From contig JAZKJV010002611.1 in NCBI GenBank assembly GCA_037367405.1, forward strand, positions 1,612,001-1,676,000: DNA of 64,000 bases, in the 5' to 3' direction. A program made the translations under genes and the position numbers. The notes beneath the pieces are model-generated. The model searched no databases, was not told where the DNA came from, and saw only the letters and a program-made list of their open reading frames with translations. Within the stretch, counting starts at the first letter, position 1, and the number at the start of each line of letters is the position of its first letter. Positions 10,709 through 22,630 of this stretch are shown here, in pieces. Source of the stretch: Ottelia alismoides (Eukaryota > Streptophyta > Magnoliopsida > Alismatales > Hydrocharitaceae).

Positions 10709-11409
10709 AACCTCAGTTTCAGAGAGGCCACCCGTCAGGTTCTCATGGGCCCACCTATGAGAACCCCGCTTAGGATGATCTAGCCCGCCTCATGTCCGAG
10801 CAACAGAACACCTTCAGACGAGAGATGGACGAGTTCAGACATGAGATGAGGGAGATTGTGAGAGGGAAGGCCGTCATTCCTGCATAGATAGAGCCGAACC
10901 CGAACAACTTGAAGAGGAAATCTGAGCAGGTAGAGTTTACAGAGGTTACCACTCCTAGTGATTCACTTGGTGATGTTTCTGCATATCATTTTGATGCTAA
11001 ATTTGTTACACTTAGAAGTGGTAGGATGCCAGCCGGCGACGCCTCATCTGAGCGACGACCACTCGTAGCTTCAGGAGTGCCAGATGAGAAGGAGAGTGGT
11101 GTTGATGCTGCTCGTGATGATGATGATGATGACGGTGGTGCTGATGCCACCAAGGATGTTGATCCAGTCGACGGTACTGAGGCCGTCGTTTCACCAGATT
11201 CAGGAGGAGGTGATGCTGATGCCACCAGATTCTATGCTGAGCCAGAGCATGGTACCGATGTTGTGAATCCAGATGCCGTAGGTGGTACTGAGACCAGCAT
11301 TTCTATTCCTGTTGCATTTCCATCTGTTTCTATATCTCAGGACAATTTTAGAAATAAAAGAAAGTATTCTTCATTTGTGAGTCAATCTGTTTTGCTTGGA
11401 GATGCTTGA
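10704..11409 (+). pseudogene. gag: Element B gag, carboxy-terminal part
   Basis: It continues the frame interrupted at 202. The reading passes a charged helical stretch (SEQQNTFRREMDEFRHEMRE), then the FVTLRSGR motif that typically marks the gag-to-protease region of Athila elements, then an acidic Asp/Gly/Ala-rich low-complexity tail. In-frame stops are TAG at 10771-10773 and 10885-10887 and TGA at 11407-11409. The open part from about 10909 to 11409 is 166 codons. No zinc knuckle is visible. A frameshift near 11480-11500 separates it from the protease reading. Confidence 0.75.
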
Positions 11410-11498
11410 ATGGATTCTATCTTGTCACAACAGCATCGACCCGATCCTAGCCCTCCATCTGTGGAGGGCCCAACCATCCCCTTCCCCAAGCAATCCGC

Positions 11499-12131
11499 TT
11501 GGATAAGGGGACCAAAAAAGAAAATCCAAATAAATCCCATCAACTAGAGTTCAGCCAGCAGATGATAGACAGATTCCAGATACAACTGACTCTACAGGAG
11601 GCCTTAGAGCACATTCCCCTCTTCCAGAGGAACCTTAGAGAGAGGACCACCATTCACTTAAAGAGGAGGAATCACCATTCAGAGATCCATGTGCTCACTC
11701 GTGCCACCTGCTTCACCATCCAGAACCGTCTGCCAGCCAAGAGGCCAGATGCAGGAGCTCCTTATGTCAGATGCCACATACATTAGCAGAGGTTCGATCG
11801 AACTCTATTAGACATCGGTTCTTAGATTAACCTACTTCAAGTAGCCTTACTCGACCGCTTCGAGTTTGGCCCTTTTAGATAGAGCAGGACGGTCCTTCAG
11901 TTTGCTGATCGATCTGTCAAGAGGCCGAAGGGGTTACTGAAGGACGTGGTCGTCACAATTCAGGGCCTGCAATTCCTCATGGACTTCGTAGTGTTGGACA
12001 TGGAAATCCCAGAGTCTATGACCGATATCCCCATCATTTTAGGACACCCGTTCTTGTCCATAACCAAGGCAGTGTTCGATCATGATAAGGGAAGGTATAC
12101 TTTCGCGTCGAGGGTGAGAGTGTACAAATAG
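11499..12131 (+). pseudogene. pol: Element B aspartic protease region
   Basis: The reading runs DKGTKKENPNK ... LTLQEALEHIPLFQRNL, then LLDIGS followed by a TAG (11823-11825) and INLL. This is the retropepsin active-site loop with a stop just after it. The reading ends with IILGHPFLSITKAV, the flap/ILG block of a retroviral-type protease. A second TAG is at 11880-11882 and the last at 12129-12131. The homologous stretch in element E (31507-32061) reads LLDGSASISIL and has no stops. The enzyme would cleave gag-pol in the particle; this copy cannot. Confidence 0.8.
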
Positions 12132-12508
12132 AGATGATCGACAAGACTAGAGCGCGAGATTCTGCTTGCTCAGAGCCGCTAACAGATTCAGAGCAGATGA
12201 CAGAGGCAGAGCGAGATGTCCACCGGGAGTGTGATTTTAAGATCATAGACGATGAGGCAGTTTGGGCAGACCCTGTTTCACGAGCCATCCTCTCAGTTTC
12301 AGACCCCACTGATGCACATATTCCAGTATAGGAGAGCTTGGAGAGAGCATTCCTGGTAGAGGACACCTATGAGGCAGCAGACCATGTTCCTGATAGCGAG
12401 GCAGTCGATTTGTTGTTTGATTCGGATTCAAATCCCTCGGAGTCAGACATTGATTGGGCAGAGTTTGATGATATGATTCCGTGTTTGATTTCCACATAGC
12501 CAGCAGCT
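12132..12508 (+). pseudogene. pol: Element B acidic linker between protease and RT
   Basis: The reading is Asp/Glu/Ser-rich (for example DSDSNPSESDIDWAEFDDMI), in the same frame as the RT, with TAG stops at 12329-12331 and 12497-12499. No enzyme motif is visible. It matches in position and composition the acidic frame of element E at 32117-32824. Confidence 0.65.
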
Positions 12509-13633
12509 ATGGTGGAGACCGAGCCGATTCATAGTACGGAGACACTAGCAGAGCAGTCTTCACCAGATCGTCAGATTCAGCGAGAGTTCTCCCACACGGA
12601 TTTGGTTGCATTCACTCAGACCTTTCAGAGACCAGATCCGCTAACTCCCAATTGTCCAGAGCGGAAGATCTTGTTGCAGTCGCTGAAGTATAGGTTCCTT
12701 GCGGGCGAGCATGAGATGCACCCAGTCATTATCTTAGCAGATTTGACTGGAGAGCAAGAATCTCATTTGATAGAGATTATTGAAAAGAACTACAAGGCGA
12801 TAGGATGGAGCGTAGCTAATCTCCAGGAGATAAGTCCGGCCCTGTGCTCCCACCATATCTATCTCGAAGAGGATGCAAAGCCCTCGTGTGAGTTCCAGCG
12901 GCAACTGAACCTGAATCTTCGAGAGGTTATCATGAAGGAAATCTCAAAATGGTGGAGCACCAATTTTATCTACACCATCTCCGACTCCAAGTGGGTTAGT
13001 CCATTACATGTAGTGTCCAAGAAGATGGGCATCACTACAGTTGTGAGTGAGTCTGTAGAGGAGATCTCTACCCGGATACCCACTTCTTGGAGGGTCTGTG
13101 TGGACTACAGACGATTGAATCATGCCACCAAGAAGGATAATTTCCCGCTGCCGCTACCTTTTATTGATCAGATTATAGAGAGGCTAGCTGGGAAGAGTCA
13201 TTACTGCTTTCTTGACGGGTACTGCGGATACAATCAGGTGGCCATTACGCCAGAGGACCAGGACAAAACCACATTCACCTGTCCCTTTGGGACATATGCT
13301 TTCAGACGCATGCTCTTTGGTCTATGCAACGCTCCGGTAACATTCCAGAGGTGCATGTTGTCCATCTATTCGGACATGGTGGGTGAGTACTTGGAGATCT
13401 TCATGGACGACTTTTCGGTCTACGATGATGGGTTTGATTCTTGTCTTGAGTGCCTAGACCACATCCTACAGCGATGCATCGAGGTCAACATTGTGTTATC
13501 ATGGGAGAAGAGTCACTTCATGGTAACTCAAGGGATGGTTCTTGGTCATATCATCTCCAACAGGGGCATGGAGGTTGATCCAGCCAAGGTGGATATCATT
13601 AGAAAACTCAATCCACCATCCAACTTGCGATAG
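12509..13633 (+). pseudogene. pol: Element B Athila-type reverse transcriptase
   Basis: The open stretch is 374 codons. It contains HHIYLEEDAKPS, WRVCVDYRRLN, the palm block KTTFTCPFGTYAFRRMLFGL and catalytic FMDD at residues 298-301 (bases 13400-13411), then LGHIISNRGMEVDP. This order and wording are those of Ty3/gypsy Athila RT. It ends at TAG 13631-13633, after which the same frame continues as LRSFLGHVGVYRRFI, so the stop interrupts the protein. The ATG at 12509 is merely the first after a stop. Relative to known Athila RTs there is an extra WW near SKWWSTNF and one residue missing in the PLPLPFIDQ region; both look like drift. Confidence 0.92.
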
Positions 13634-14335
13634 TTACGGTCTTTTCTGGGGCACGTCGGTGTCTACCGACGATTCATTCATGATTTCAGCAGGATTGCCC
13701 GGTTGTTGACTGATTTTCTGACCAAAGACATCGAGTTCATAGTTGATGATAAGTGTCGTGCGTCATTCTCAAGAGTCTAGTTGTTGAGGCTCCTGTCCTC
13801 CAGCCACCTGATTGGTCTCTCCCATTCGAGATCATGAGGGATGCCTCCGATTTTGCCGTAGGGGCCGTGATGGGATAGAGGAGGGATGGAGTACCATTTG
13901 ACATTCACTACGCTAGCCGTACATTGGATACCGCACAACGAAACTACACAGTCACTGAGAAGGAGATGCTAGCCATAGTCTTTGCCCTAGATAAGTTCAG
14001 ATCGTACACCATTGGATCTAGAGTGACCATTTTTACAGATCATACCGCCATCAGGTACCTCATGGCAAAGAAGGATGCCAAAGCTAGACTTACTAGATGG
14101 ATCCTTCTACTCCAGGAGTTTGATATTGAGATTAAGGATAAGCCCGGAGTTAAGAATGTGGTGGCAGATCATCTCTCCCGATTAGAGCATCTTGAGGATT
14201 CTGAGCAGATTGATCCGATATGTGAGACCTTCCCAGATGAGGCTATCCTTCCTATGGCCTCGCTCTCGTGGTATGCTGACATTATGAGCTATCTTGTTGC
14301 CAAGAAAGTTTCACAAGGTTGGCCCAGACAGAGAC
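13634..14335 (+). pseudogene. pol: Element B RNase H domain
   Basis: After the TAG the frame gives YRRFIHDFSRIARLLTDFL, and after a frameshift near 13760-13785 DASDFAVGAVMG, TAG 13876-13878, then an open stretch with [19 protein letters not shown] and [13 protein letters not shown], ending ADHLSRLE. These are the D-E-D blocks of gypsy RNase H. Element C cuts the frame at 14336. The integrase resumes at 52605-52610 in the same frame once one copy of the 5-bp duplication is ignored. Confidence 0.9.
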
Positions 14336-16865
14336 TGTTGGACATGTGAGCCCCGGATGAACCATTCTTACAATAAATGTTATTGTAATATATATGTTTA
14401 TCAATAAAAGTTATTGATGTTTCACTCCCTTTCTGAAATTAAATGAATGAATGCACTATAAGGTCCCTATGTACAATTATGGTTATGTACCATGGCCATC
14501 TTAATGATCATATAGCTGTTAATTCATTAAATGAATCATAGAGGCCGGTGTTTGGATGAATATCTAAAGAGTTAGATAGAGGACTCATCAAGCACCGTCA
14601 AATGATCATTAAGAGATGATCTCTAGCCTGAGTAGGAGATGGCAATCCTTTCTCACATAAGCTGATATCTGACCGACCTCTTGATGCAGGTCCTCTGCAT
14701 GGGAATGGTGATTCGGAGGTGTCAGATCAGTTGGGTCAAGGGGTTGACTTAACGAGATCGAGATAACCTAAGTCCTATGTTGAATGCTGTCACAACATAG
14801 GCACACATCCTCTGACCAGAGACAGATGTGTTACTATATGTCTGAGTGTGTACATTTGGCAGACCAATAGGTTTATGACCTAACCAAGGTCTATACACCG
14901 ACGCGCTGATGTGCATGTAAGGGCATATGAGTAATACGATCCCTCAAAGGGATCATACAGGTTCTCTTATGAACCGGAAGACATGAGTTCACTCTTGAGG
15001 TATTGGGACCAATCAAATTCCATGCATGGTCATCGTGCTTTAGAAGAATGACAAGAATTTGAAGGTATGATATATGCTTTGGGAAAGCATATGATCGATA
15101 CCGAATCCCAATGACCAAGATTGAGAAACTCGGTGATCAAACCCTGAAAAAGACAATGTAAAATTGATCTACATCTTCAGGTTGATCATAGATCTTCCAG
15201 TATGCAGGATGTACAGGTATTGGGAATACCTGAGGGTGATGTGATCATAAACGATTGTATAACCATGATGCTTACATTCCGAGGGAGTGATGAAACATGT
15301 CTGGATTTTAGTGGCTCCTCTCAGTAGAGAAGCAATCTGATCGTGGTCCAAGTGTTGGACATTGGTATGAATGAGATTCAGATGCAATGAGAAGATTAGA
15401 TTTGCGGTCTTGATTTTATGAAGCATCTGTAGGAGGTACGTAAGATCTGGATTTGATATGAGATCTCAACATCCAAGTCACTATACATGGAACAATACCA
15501 TCGCCCTATCCTTATCTCCAAGTATCTGCAGAGAAAGCACATTATTCTTGAAGGGGTTCAAGAATAATTCATTTGATGAATTATGTATCCAAGCAACAAG
15601 ATGTTGATAATTAAATGAGATTTAATTAATATGAATGGGATTCATATTATGAGAATGATTATCTAAGATAATTAAATGGGATTTAATTATCAAGGAAATG
15701 CAGATTGTGGATAGTGCTATCCACAATATTTGTGTATATATTATAAATGTGATTTATATTATATTAGAGAGAGCACCTTTGTAAATAGCATTTGTTAATT
15801 GTTAATGTGAATTGGATTCACATTAAGCAATTAATTGGAAATGTAATTTACAATTTAGTTTGGGCTGTGAATATGATTCACATATTTTCAATGGCATGAC
15901 TGAAATATTCACAAATTAATTGGGAATTAATTTAGTGGATAATTTTGCAATAAATATGCACTAATTAATTGGGATTAATTTAGTGGATAATATTGCAAAT
16001 AAATAGGAGATAATAAGATAAAATAAAAATAGGATAACTGCCACCAAATGAGGTGGCGTCACCCATGAATTAGTCATGGGTGATGCACCATGTTTTTAGG
16101 TGGGAAATTATCCCCTTTTTTATAATTATCATATTATCTTGTGATAATAATTTTATTGAATTAAATTATGTTGATGATAATGCAACATATATTTAATTTA
16201 ATATAAATTAATATATTGTTGTTTTTGAACAACAATAATCATGGCCATTGATTTTATACACATATCAATCTAACCATTGATTTTGTGTATGCCATGGATT
16301 GTGATCCATGGACTCCCAAACTAATATAAAAGGAGGGAAACCCTAGCCCTTCATAACATATTAAGAGTACACGCCTACTCCCTCTCTCTCTCTCTCTCAT
16401 TCTCTTCCTTTCTCTCTAAGGTGGTCGTCCACCTTGTGCTTTGAGGGAACAAGCAATCATCTCCACGCCATTGTGCTGTCGCTTCGATTGCTCGTGTATC
16501 TCCATCGACGGATTTCATTGGACGAAATCAGGAGATTCAAGGCTTGAATCTTCATCGAGGATTGTTGGAGGAACACATCTCATCATCGCGCCCGTAAGTG
16601 CCATCTTCGTAGATCGGGCTTGAGTCAGGAGGATCTCTTGCTTAGAGATCTCATGATCGCAACCACGCTTCAAGAGGTATTTCTAATACTTTGTGGTTTG
16701 ATGAAATGATCCAAGAAATGTTCTTATGATCACGTGGTTTCATTACTTGATTTAAAAATTTTAATTTCCGTTGCATCTAGCGACTAGTGCGACTAGTCGC
16801 CCCAATCGCATGGGATGCGATCAACACGCTTCCATGATGCGCTTGAGTATTCCTCGTATCCTTCA
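14336..16865 (+). repeat. Element C 5' LTR
   Basis: It starts TGTTGGACATGTGAGCCC and ends TATCCTTCA. It pairs with 50066-52604. The TATA box ATATAAAAGG at 16324-16332 is followed by GAGGGAAACCCTAGCCC and a CT microsatellite near 16380-16399 inside the presumed R region. A hairpin pair lies at 16040-16057 and 16059-16083. Confidence 0.93.
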
Positions 16866-16867
16866 AG

Positions 16868-16885
16868 TGATATCAGATCCAGGTT
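16868..16885 (+). other. Element C primer-binding site (mutated tRNA-iMet)
   Basis: TGATATCAGATCCAGGTT starts two bases after the LTR. It differs from the standard TGGTATCAGAGCCAGGTT at two places, in keeping with an old copy. Confidence 0.9.
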
Positions 16886-18694
16886 GGAAAAGATTTTGGA
16901 TACGATCCGTAAACCAAGGATGACTTGGGTTTGAAAGGGTTGCGAAAAGTTTTACTGCATTTCAATTTTCGCACCTCTGTTTAATTGAATTTTTCGGCAT
17001 TGTTTAAATTGTTTAAACATGGAATTTTTAATCGGATTTTATTCCCCATTAAATAAGGACACCACAAGATCTGAGTTTATGTAATTTGGATTTCATTTGC
17101 TCAAGATATGGCCCTTTGAATAAATATGTATTCACTATTGCGGGAACTGCGAATCTAAACATGATTAATGAGTTAATTACTGTTTTTGATTCGCCTCGAA
17201 ATGCATGAAATATCACTTGGATTCTGTCATAAATCAAATTAGCAATCTTAGGAAACTGATTTTGCATAATTTGGATTTAAATTGATCAAGATATGTTGAT
17301 TTTAGTGAGTAGGGGTCACTGCTAAAAATTGACGAATTTGATCATGAACAATGTGATAGTCATTCAAATAAGTTGATGAAAATTAATTGTTAATTTTCTG
17401 AAATTAGTGATAAATATTTGTGAATAATTTAAAGAGATAACGATTTCATTGAATGACATTCCTCTAACCAAGATGATAAGATAGACGATCTTGATCATTA
17501 ATTGGTTGATATGAAATCATTAACAAACATTGTTTTCATGAAAAACCTTACTTTATCCTACAATAGTTGTAGGACAACTTTTACATGCGAAATCCTCTTG
17601 CTTGAATAAGATTGGGGACTTGTTTAGCAAATCTCCTTATAATATTGTCAAAATGGTTTTGATAAATATTATATGGTATAATCTCAGTTGAAAAACCGAT
17701 GAGCATCTCAAAGTACATAATGATCTATCTGGCATTATCCTTTCCTGAGGTAGATATGGTGACTAGTCAGGGAGCGTTAGGATAGCGGGTTGCACCGGAT
17801 GTGGTTCGTCCCACTCCCGTCGGTACTGGCCATGACAGCGGGTAGGGACTCTTAATGCCAGAGAAGTCAAAGTGTATTTTTCTAATTATTAAAATTTAAA
17901 TAATACGTACTTTGAGATTATACCTACTATTCAAGTAATCATCAAGTTTGTTGATTGATAATTGGATTGATGATTAATTTAATGTGATTAAATTAATTAC
18001 ATCCAATAAATATTATATTATGAATAGATGTGTATTTCTCTTGGAAGAATTAATTATGTGAATATGATTCACGATAATTAATTATTAAAATTTGAATATG
18101 AGGTGGAGGATCACATAAGTGACATCCATGGTCTCCCGTCAAGGCGAAGGGTTCCGTCGCCAGGGATTGTATATAGGAGAAGCCTGTCCGAAGTGACAAC
18201 TCCTATATACAAGCGCATCTGGATCGTGCTCTTTGCTTCTCGAAAGAGTAAGGCCGTATGCGTAGTGACCTCAATATCGAATCCTCGTATTATTGGGGCG
18301 ATATTGGATTGTGCATTGTGAGTTCTAATCCTGTTGACGGTTGGTTCAATTAACAACGGGTCAACATCATCTTAGGGGTGGTGAGCCTGGGTGTTAAAGA
18401 CCGAATTGGGAAATGCAAGTTGGACTTGTAAGGCGGAATGAGTTCCCGCTTCTTTTTTATCGGAGTCACAAGTTCTCATATTATTGCGATGTGACAAAGA
18501 TAGAAAAGGAGATCCCAGATCTTTCTTGAGATATAGCGGTAAGTATATCTCTTACTTTGAAAGACAATAAGGGAATAATCTTTCAAAGTTGACATACAAA
18601 GACAAATTTGATTTAAAATGCCTTAATCAAATGTTTTAAAATGAATATATAATTATTTATATGTTCTAATATAGTGCATTCTTAATTTCAGAAA
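16886..18694 (+). other. Element C 5' leader
   Basis: This untranslated stretch is homologous to the leaders of A and D. An in-frame open stretch at 18103-18321 begins with GTG, lacks an ATG, is shifted in A, and is not convincing as a gene. Short upstream ATGs occur, for example ATGGTCTCCCGTCAAGG at about 18127. The structured domain is listed separately. Confidence 0.75.
17728..17862 (+). ncRNA. Conserved structured domain in copia leader (element C copy)
   Basis: Arms TCTGGCATTA (17728-17737) and TAATGCCAGA (17853-17862) form a perfect 10-bp stem closing a 135-nt GC-rich domain. The interior (for example CGGTACTGGCCATGACAGCG) is also close to A and D. It is the most perfectly paired of the three copies. 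Confidence 0.65.
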
Positions 18695-19735
18695 ATGAAG
18701 TCCATGAACCCACTGAGCAGGCTCCTAGAGGTCAATCAGTTGGCCGGACCAAATTATTCGGATTGGAACCGAAATTTGGATCTTGTCCTATCTGCGGAGC
18801 GCATATCGTATGTGCTATCCAAGGAAAAAATAACAAACCCTAAGACTGCGGAAGATAAATCTTTTAATGAGAAATATGATGAAGATCATAACTTGGCAAG
18901 GTGTTATATCCTTGGGTCATTATCCATTTTGCTTCAGAAGCAGCATGTGGAAATGAACCATTGCCAAGAAATCATGCTGAATCTGAAGGAAATGTTTGAT
19001 GACATAAATCGCACACAGCGCTATAGTGTGATGAAAGAGCTTATTCGCTGCAAGATGCAGGAAGGGACCTCTGTCAGAGAACACGTACTCAAAGTGTTTG
19101 GGTACCTCTATGAATTGGAAACCCTGGGAGCCTACATGGATTTTGATATGCAGGCTAATTTCATTCTCCTTCCTCTCCCTAAGTCTTTTAACAACTTTGT
19201 CGTGTCATATCACATGATCAAAGGTGATTTCACTAATGCTGGGTTGTTAGCTGCATTAAAGTCTGCAGAAGACGTAATGAGGAAGGACAGAAGGGAAAGC
19301 ATGGCCGGAAGCAAGGTTCTCGTAAGGGCCCGCCCCAGAAGAGAAAGAAGAAGAATCAAGGAGTTGGTTCATCTTCTAGTGCTTCCGCACTAATGACATC
19401 GAAGAAGTCCGATGTCTGTCACCACTGTAAGAAGCCAGGGCACTGGCGGTGCAACTGTCCAGAATACCTGAAGTCTGCTGACAAAGGTAAAGCCCCAGCA
19501 GGTATGAAATCTACTTTCATCATTAAAACTAGCTTTCTCATTGGACGAGAAGGAAGTTGGGTTGTAGATTCTGGTGCTTCTGTTCATGTATGCAATTCGT
19601 TGCATTTGTTTCAGGAAACTAGGAATCTTGAGCAAGGGGAGATAGTCATCCACATGGGATCTGATGCAAGTGTTGCAGCAGTCGCCATCGGGACCTGCCG
19701 ACTATCATTATCTAGTGGTCGAGTCTTAGTACTTA
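18695..19735 (+). pseudogene. gag-pol: Element C gag and protease, frameshifted, cut by a MITE
   Basis: The ATG at 18695 matches element A's gag start. Gag reads MKSMNPLSRLLEVNQLAG onward for about 200 good codons. A deletion with frameshift near 19290 garbles the rest of that 232-codon frame. The correct frame resumes by 19393 with zinc knuckle CHHCKKPGHWRCNC (19417-19458) and protease motif DSGAS near 19570. Coding stops where a MITE entered at 19738. Confidence 0.9.
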
Positions 19736-19737
19736 AA
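19735..19737. repeat. 3-bp duplication AAA flanking the MITE, left copy
   Basis: AAA precedes the MITE and AAA follows it at 19911-19913. Element A (about 5445-5452, - strand) shows the uninterrupted site with a single AAA. Confidence 0.6.
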
Positions 19738-19910
19738 GGGCTTGTTTGGTTATTGGTTGGACTGGGTTGGGTTGGGTTGGGGTACCCCTGTGAATAGTAA
19801 ATTGTACCCCTGTGAATAGTAAACTATGAGGAGGATTGAAAAGGTTGGAAGGAGGGGTACACCGGTGTACCCCAACCCAACCCAGTCCAACCCATCAACC
19901 AAACATGCCC
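19738..19910. mobile_element. Tourist-like (PIF/Harbinger-type) MITE, 173 bp
   Basis: Terminal inverted repeats of about 43 bp begin GGGCTTGTTTGGTT on the left and GGGCATGTTTGGTT on the right, continuing into GGACTGGGTTGGGTTGGGGTA with few mismatches. The interior holds a short tandem repeat of GTACCCCTGTGAATAGTAAA. A 3-bp duplication fits PIF/Harbinger, although the usual target is TTA/TAA rather than AAA. It has no coding capacity and would need a transposase from elsewhere. The precise empty site is preserved in element A. Confidence 0.85.
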
Positions 19911-19913
19911 AAA

Positions 19914-20032
19914 GAGTGTCTTTATGTACATGAAGTTAGAAGGAATCTCATATCTGTATCTAAGCTTGTTAGAAATGGATATTCCTTCACTTTCTATAAT
20001 AGATTAATCATAAACTGTTATAATAAATATAT
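19914..20032 (+). pseudogene. pol: Element C pol fragment between the MITE and element D
   Basis: It reads ECLYVHEVRRNLISVSKLV and matches element A directly after its protease (ECLYVPEVRRNLISVSKLV). It continues into 47320 once element D is ignored. Confidence 0.85.
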
Positions 20033-22630
20033 TGAAGGACATTGGGAATCCTTAAGCGCATCACGGAAGCGTGTTGATTGCATCGTATGCAATCGGAGCA
20101 ACTAGTCGCACTAGATGCTAGATGCGGCGGAAATTAATTTTTTTAAAACTAAAGATGAAATCACATGATCACGAGAACACTTCTCGGATCGTTTCATCAA
20201 ACCACAAAGTATAAGGAATACCTCTTGAAGTGTGGTTGTGATCGTGAGATCCCAAAGTAGAGATCCTCCTGTCTCAAGTCCGATCCACGAAGAACGCACT
20301 CGCGGGCACGATGATGAGTCGTGTCCGTCCCGTAATCCTCGATGAAGATCCAAGCAATGGATCCCCTGATTTCGTCAAACGAAATCCGTCATCTTCGTTT
20401 AGAGTAAGAAACTCCAAAGAAGAAGGAGATCCTCGAGTCGTCGAAGAAGAAGCCGAGAGTCTCTCCTTTCTCAACACAAGATGGACGACCATCTTTTGGA
20501 GGAGAGAAAGAGAGAGGGCGAGAATATGAGAGAGAGAGAGTTGTAACCTTGTACAACTCTTAATGATGTACCTTGGAAGGCTACCCTAGCCCTCCTTTTA
20601 TATTAGTTTAGGATCCAATGTATCTCAATCCATGAGACACATAGATCCAACGGCTAGGCTTGGTCTATGTAAGATCAATGGCTATGATTGTTGTTGGTTA
20701 AAACCAACAATATTAATTTAAATTAAAATATGTTGCAATATTATCAACATAATTTAATTTAACATTAACTAATTAAGAGATAATGTGATAACAAAAATGG
20801 AGTCAACCAACCACCCTTGAATATAGGGGCCGTCACCCATGAACAATTCATAGGTGACGTCACCTATGAAATTGGTGGTTATTTTGGCTCCTTTTTATTT
20901 ATCTTATTATTCCTTAATAATTTTGTAATAACAATTATCACAAAATTATTCACCAAATTAATTTCAAATTAGTTTGTGAATATTTCAATCATGCCATTGA
21001 ATATTATGTGAATCATATTCACAACCCAAACTAATTTGTAAATTGCATTTCCAATTAATTAATAAATGTGAATCCTATCCACATTATTAATTAACAAATG
21101 CTATTTACATAAACTCTCTCTTATATATATATATATTATAAATCATATTTATAATACACATATATCATGGATAGTGTTATCCACATTCTCTTAATCATTG
21201 ATAATTAAATCCCATTTAATTATCTTAGATAATCATTCTCACAATATGAATCATATTCATATTAAGCTTGATAGTTAAATCTCATTTAATCATCAAGTTT
21301 TTCTTCTTGGATAATAATATGAATCATATTCATATTATGCTTGATAATTAAATCTCATTTAATCATCAAGTCCTTCTTGCTTGGATATACATTTCATCAA
21401 ATGAATTATTCTTGAACCCTTTCAAGAATAATGTGCTTTCTCCGCAGATACTTGGAGATAAGGACATGGCGATTGTATTATTCCATGTATAGTGACTTGG
21501 ATATTGAGATCTTATCTCAAATCCAGATCTTACGAACCTCCCACAGATGCTTGATTAAATCAAGACCGCAAATCCAATCTTCTCATTGAATCTGAATCTC
21601 ATTCAGACCAATGTCCAACACTTGGACTAAGATCGGATTGCTTCTCTACTGAAAGGAGTCACTAAAGTCCAGACCTGTTTCATCACTCCCTCGGAATGGA
21701 AGCGTCATGGATATACAATCGTTTATCATCACATCACCCTCAGGTATTCCCAATACCTGTACATCCTGCATACTGGAAGACCCATGACTAATTTGAAGAT
21801 CAAGATCAATTTTACACTATCTTCTTCAGAGTTTAATCACTAAATTTCTCATTTGATCATTGGGATTTGGTATCGATCATATACTTTCCAAAAGCATATA
21901 TCACACCTAGGTCTTGATCATACACTTTCCAAAAGTATATATCAAACCTGCAAATTCAGTCAAGCTTCCAAAGCGAGACGACCGTGCACAGAATTTGATT
22001 CTTCCCAATATCTCATGAGTGAGCTCATGTCTTACGGTTCAGTAATGAACCTGTATGATCCCTTTGAGAGATCGTATTACTCATATGCCCTTATATGCAC
22101 ACCAGCGCGTCGGTTTATAGACCTTGGTTAGGTCATCAACCTATTGGTCTTCCAAATGTACATACTCAGAAATATAGCAATACATCTGTCTCCGGTCAGA
22201 GGATGCGTGCCTATGCTGTGACAGCATTCAACATAGGACTTAGGTTATCTCGATCTCGTTAAGTCAACCCATTGACCTAACTAATCTGACACCTATGCAG
22301 AGGACCTGCATCAAGAGGACAGTCAGATATCAGCCTATGTGAGAAAGGATTGCCATCTCCTACTCAGGCTGGAGATCACATCTTAACAATCATTTGACGG
22401 TGCTTGATGAGTCCTCAATCTAACTCTTTAGATATTCATCCAAGCACCAGCCTCTATGATTCAATAATTGAATCAACAGCTGTATGATCATTAAAATAGC
22501 CATGGTACATAACCCTAATTGTACAGAGGATTTATTATGCAAGTTATTTATTCTTCATTTCAGATCAGGGAATGATATTTGCAATAACATTTATTGCATA
22601 ATGGCTCGCCGTGGGCTCACATGTCCAACA
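20033..22630 (-). repeat. Element D 3' LTR
   Basis: On the - strand it starts TGTTGGACATGTGAGCCC and ends CCTTCA. Compared with 44687-47319 it has a GA run of only 13 bases (20528-20540) and a short deletion near 22290. The U3 hairpin is kept at about 20832-20858 with one arm mismatch. Confidence 0.92.

Noticed and set aside
10986..11225. Frames on the - strand opposite B gag (Ser/Ala/Thr-rich, His-rich)
   Set aside because: Low-complexity shadows of the GAT/GCT-rich gag tail.
12509..13633. Intact RT gene of element B
   Set aside because: The 374-codon stretch is open, but upstream and downstream stops lie in the same frame within the protein, so it is only a fragment of a dead polyprotein.
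18103..18321. Open stretch in the copia leader beginning EDHISDIHGLPSRRR, also open in D (43459-43244)
   Set aside because: It starts with GTG, has no ATG, and is frameshifted in the youngest copy A. Nucleotide conservation is better explained by leader RNA.
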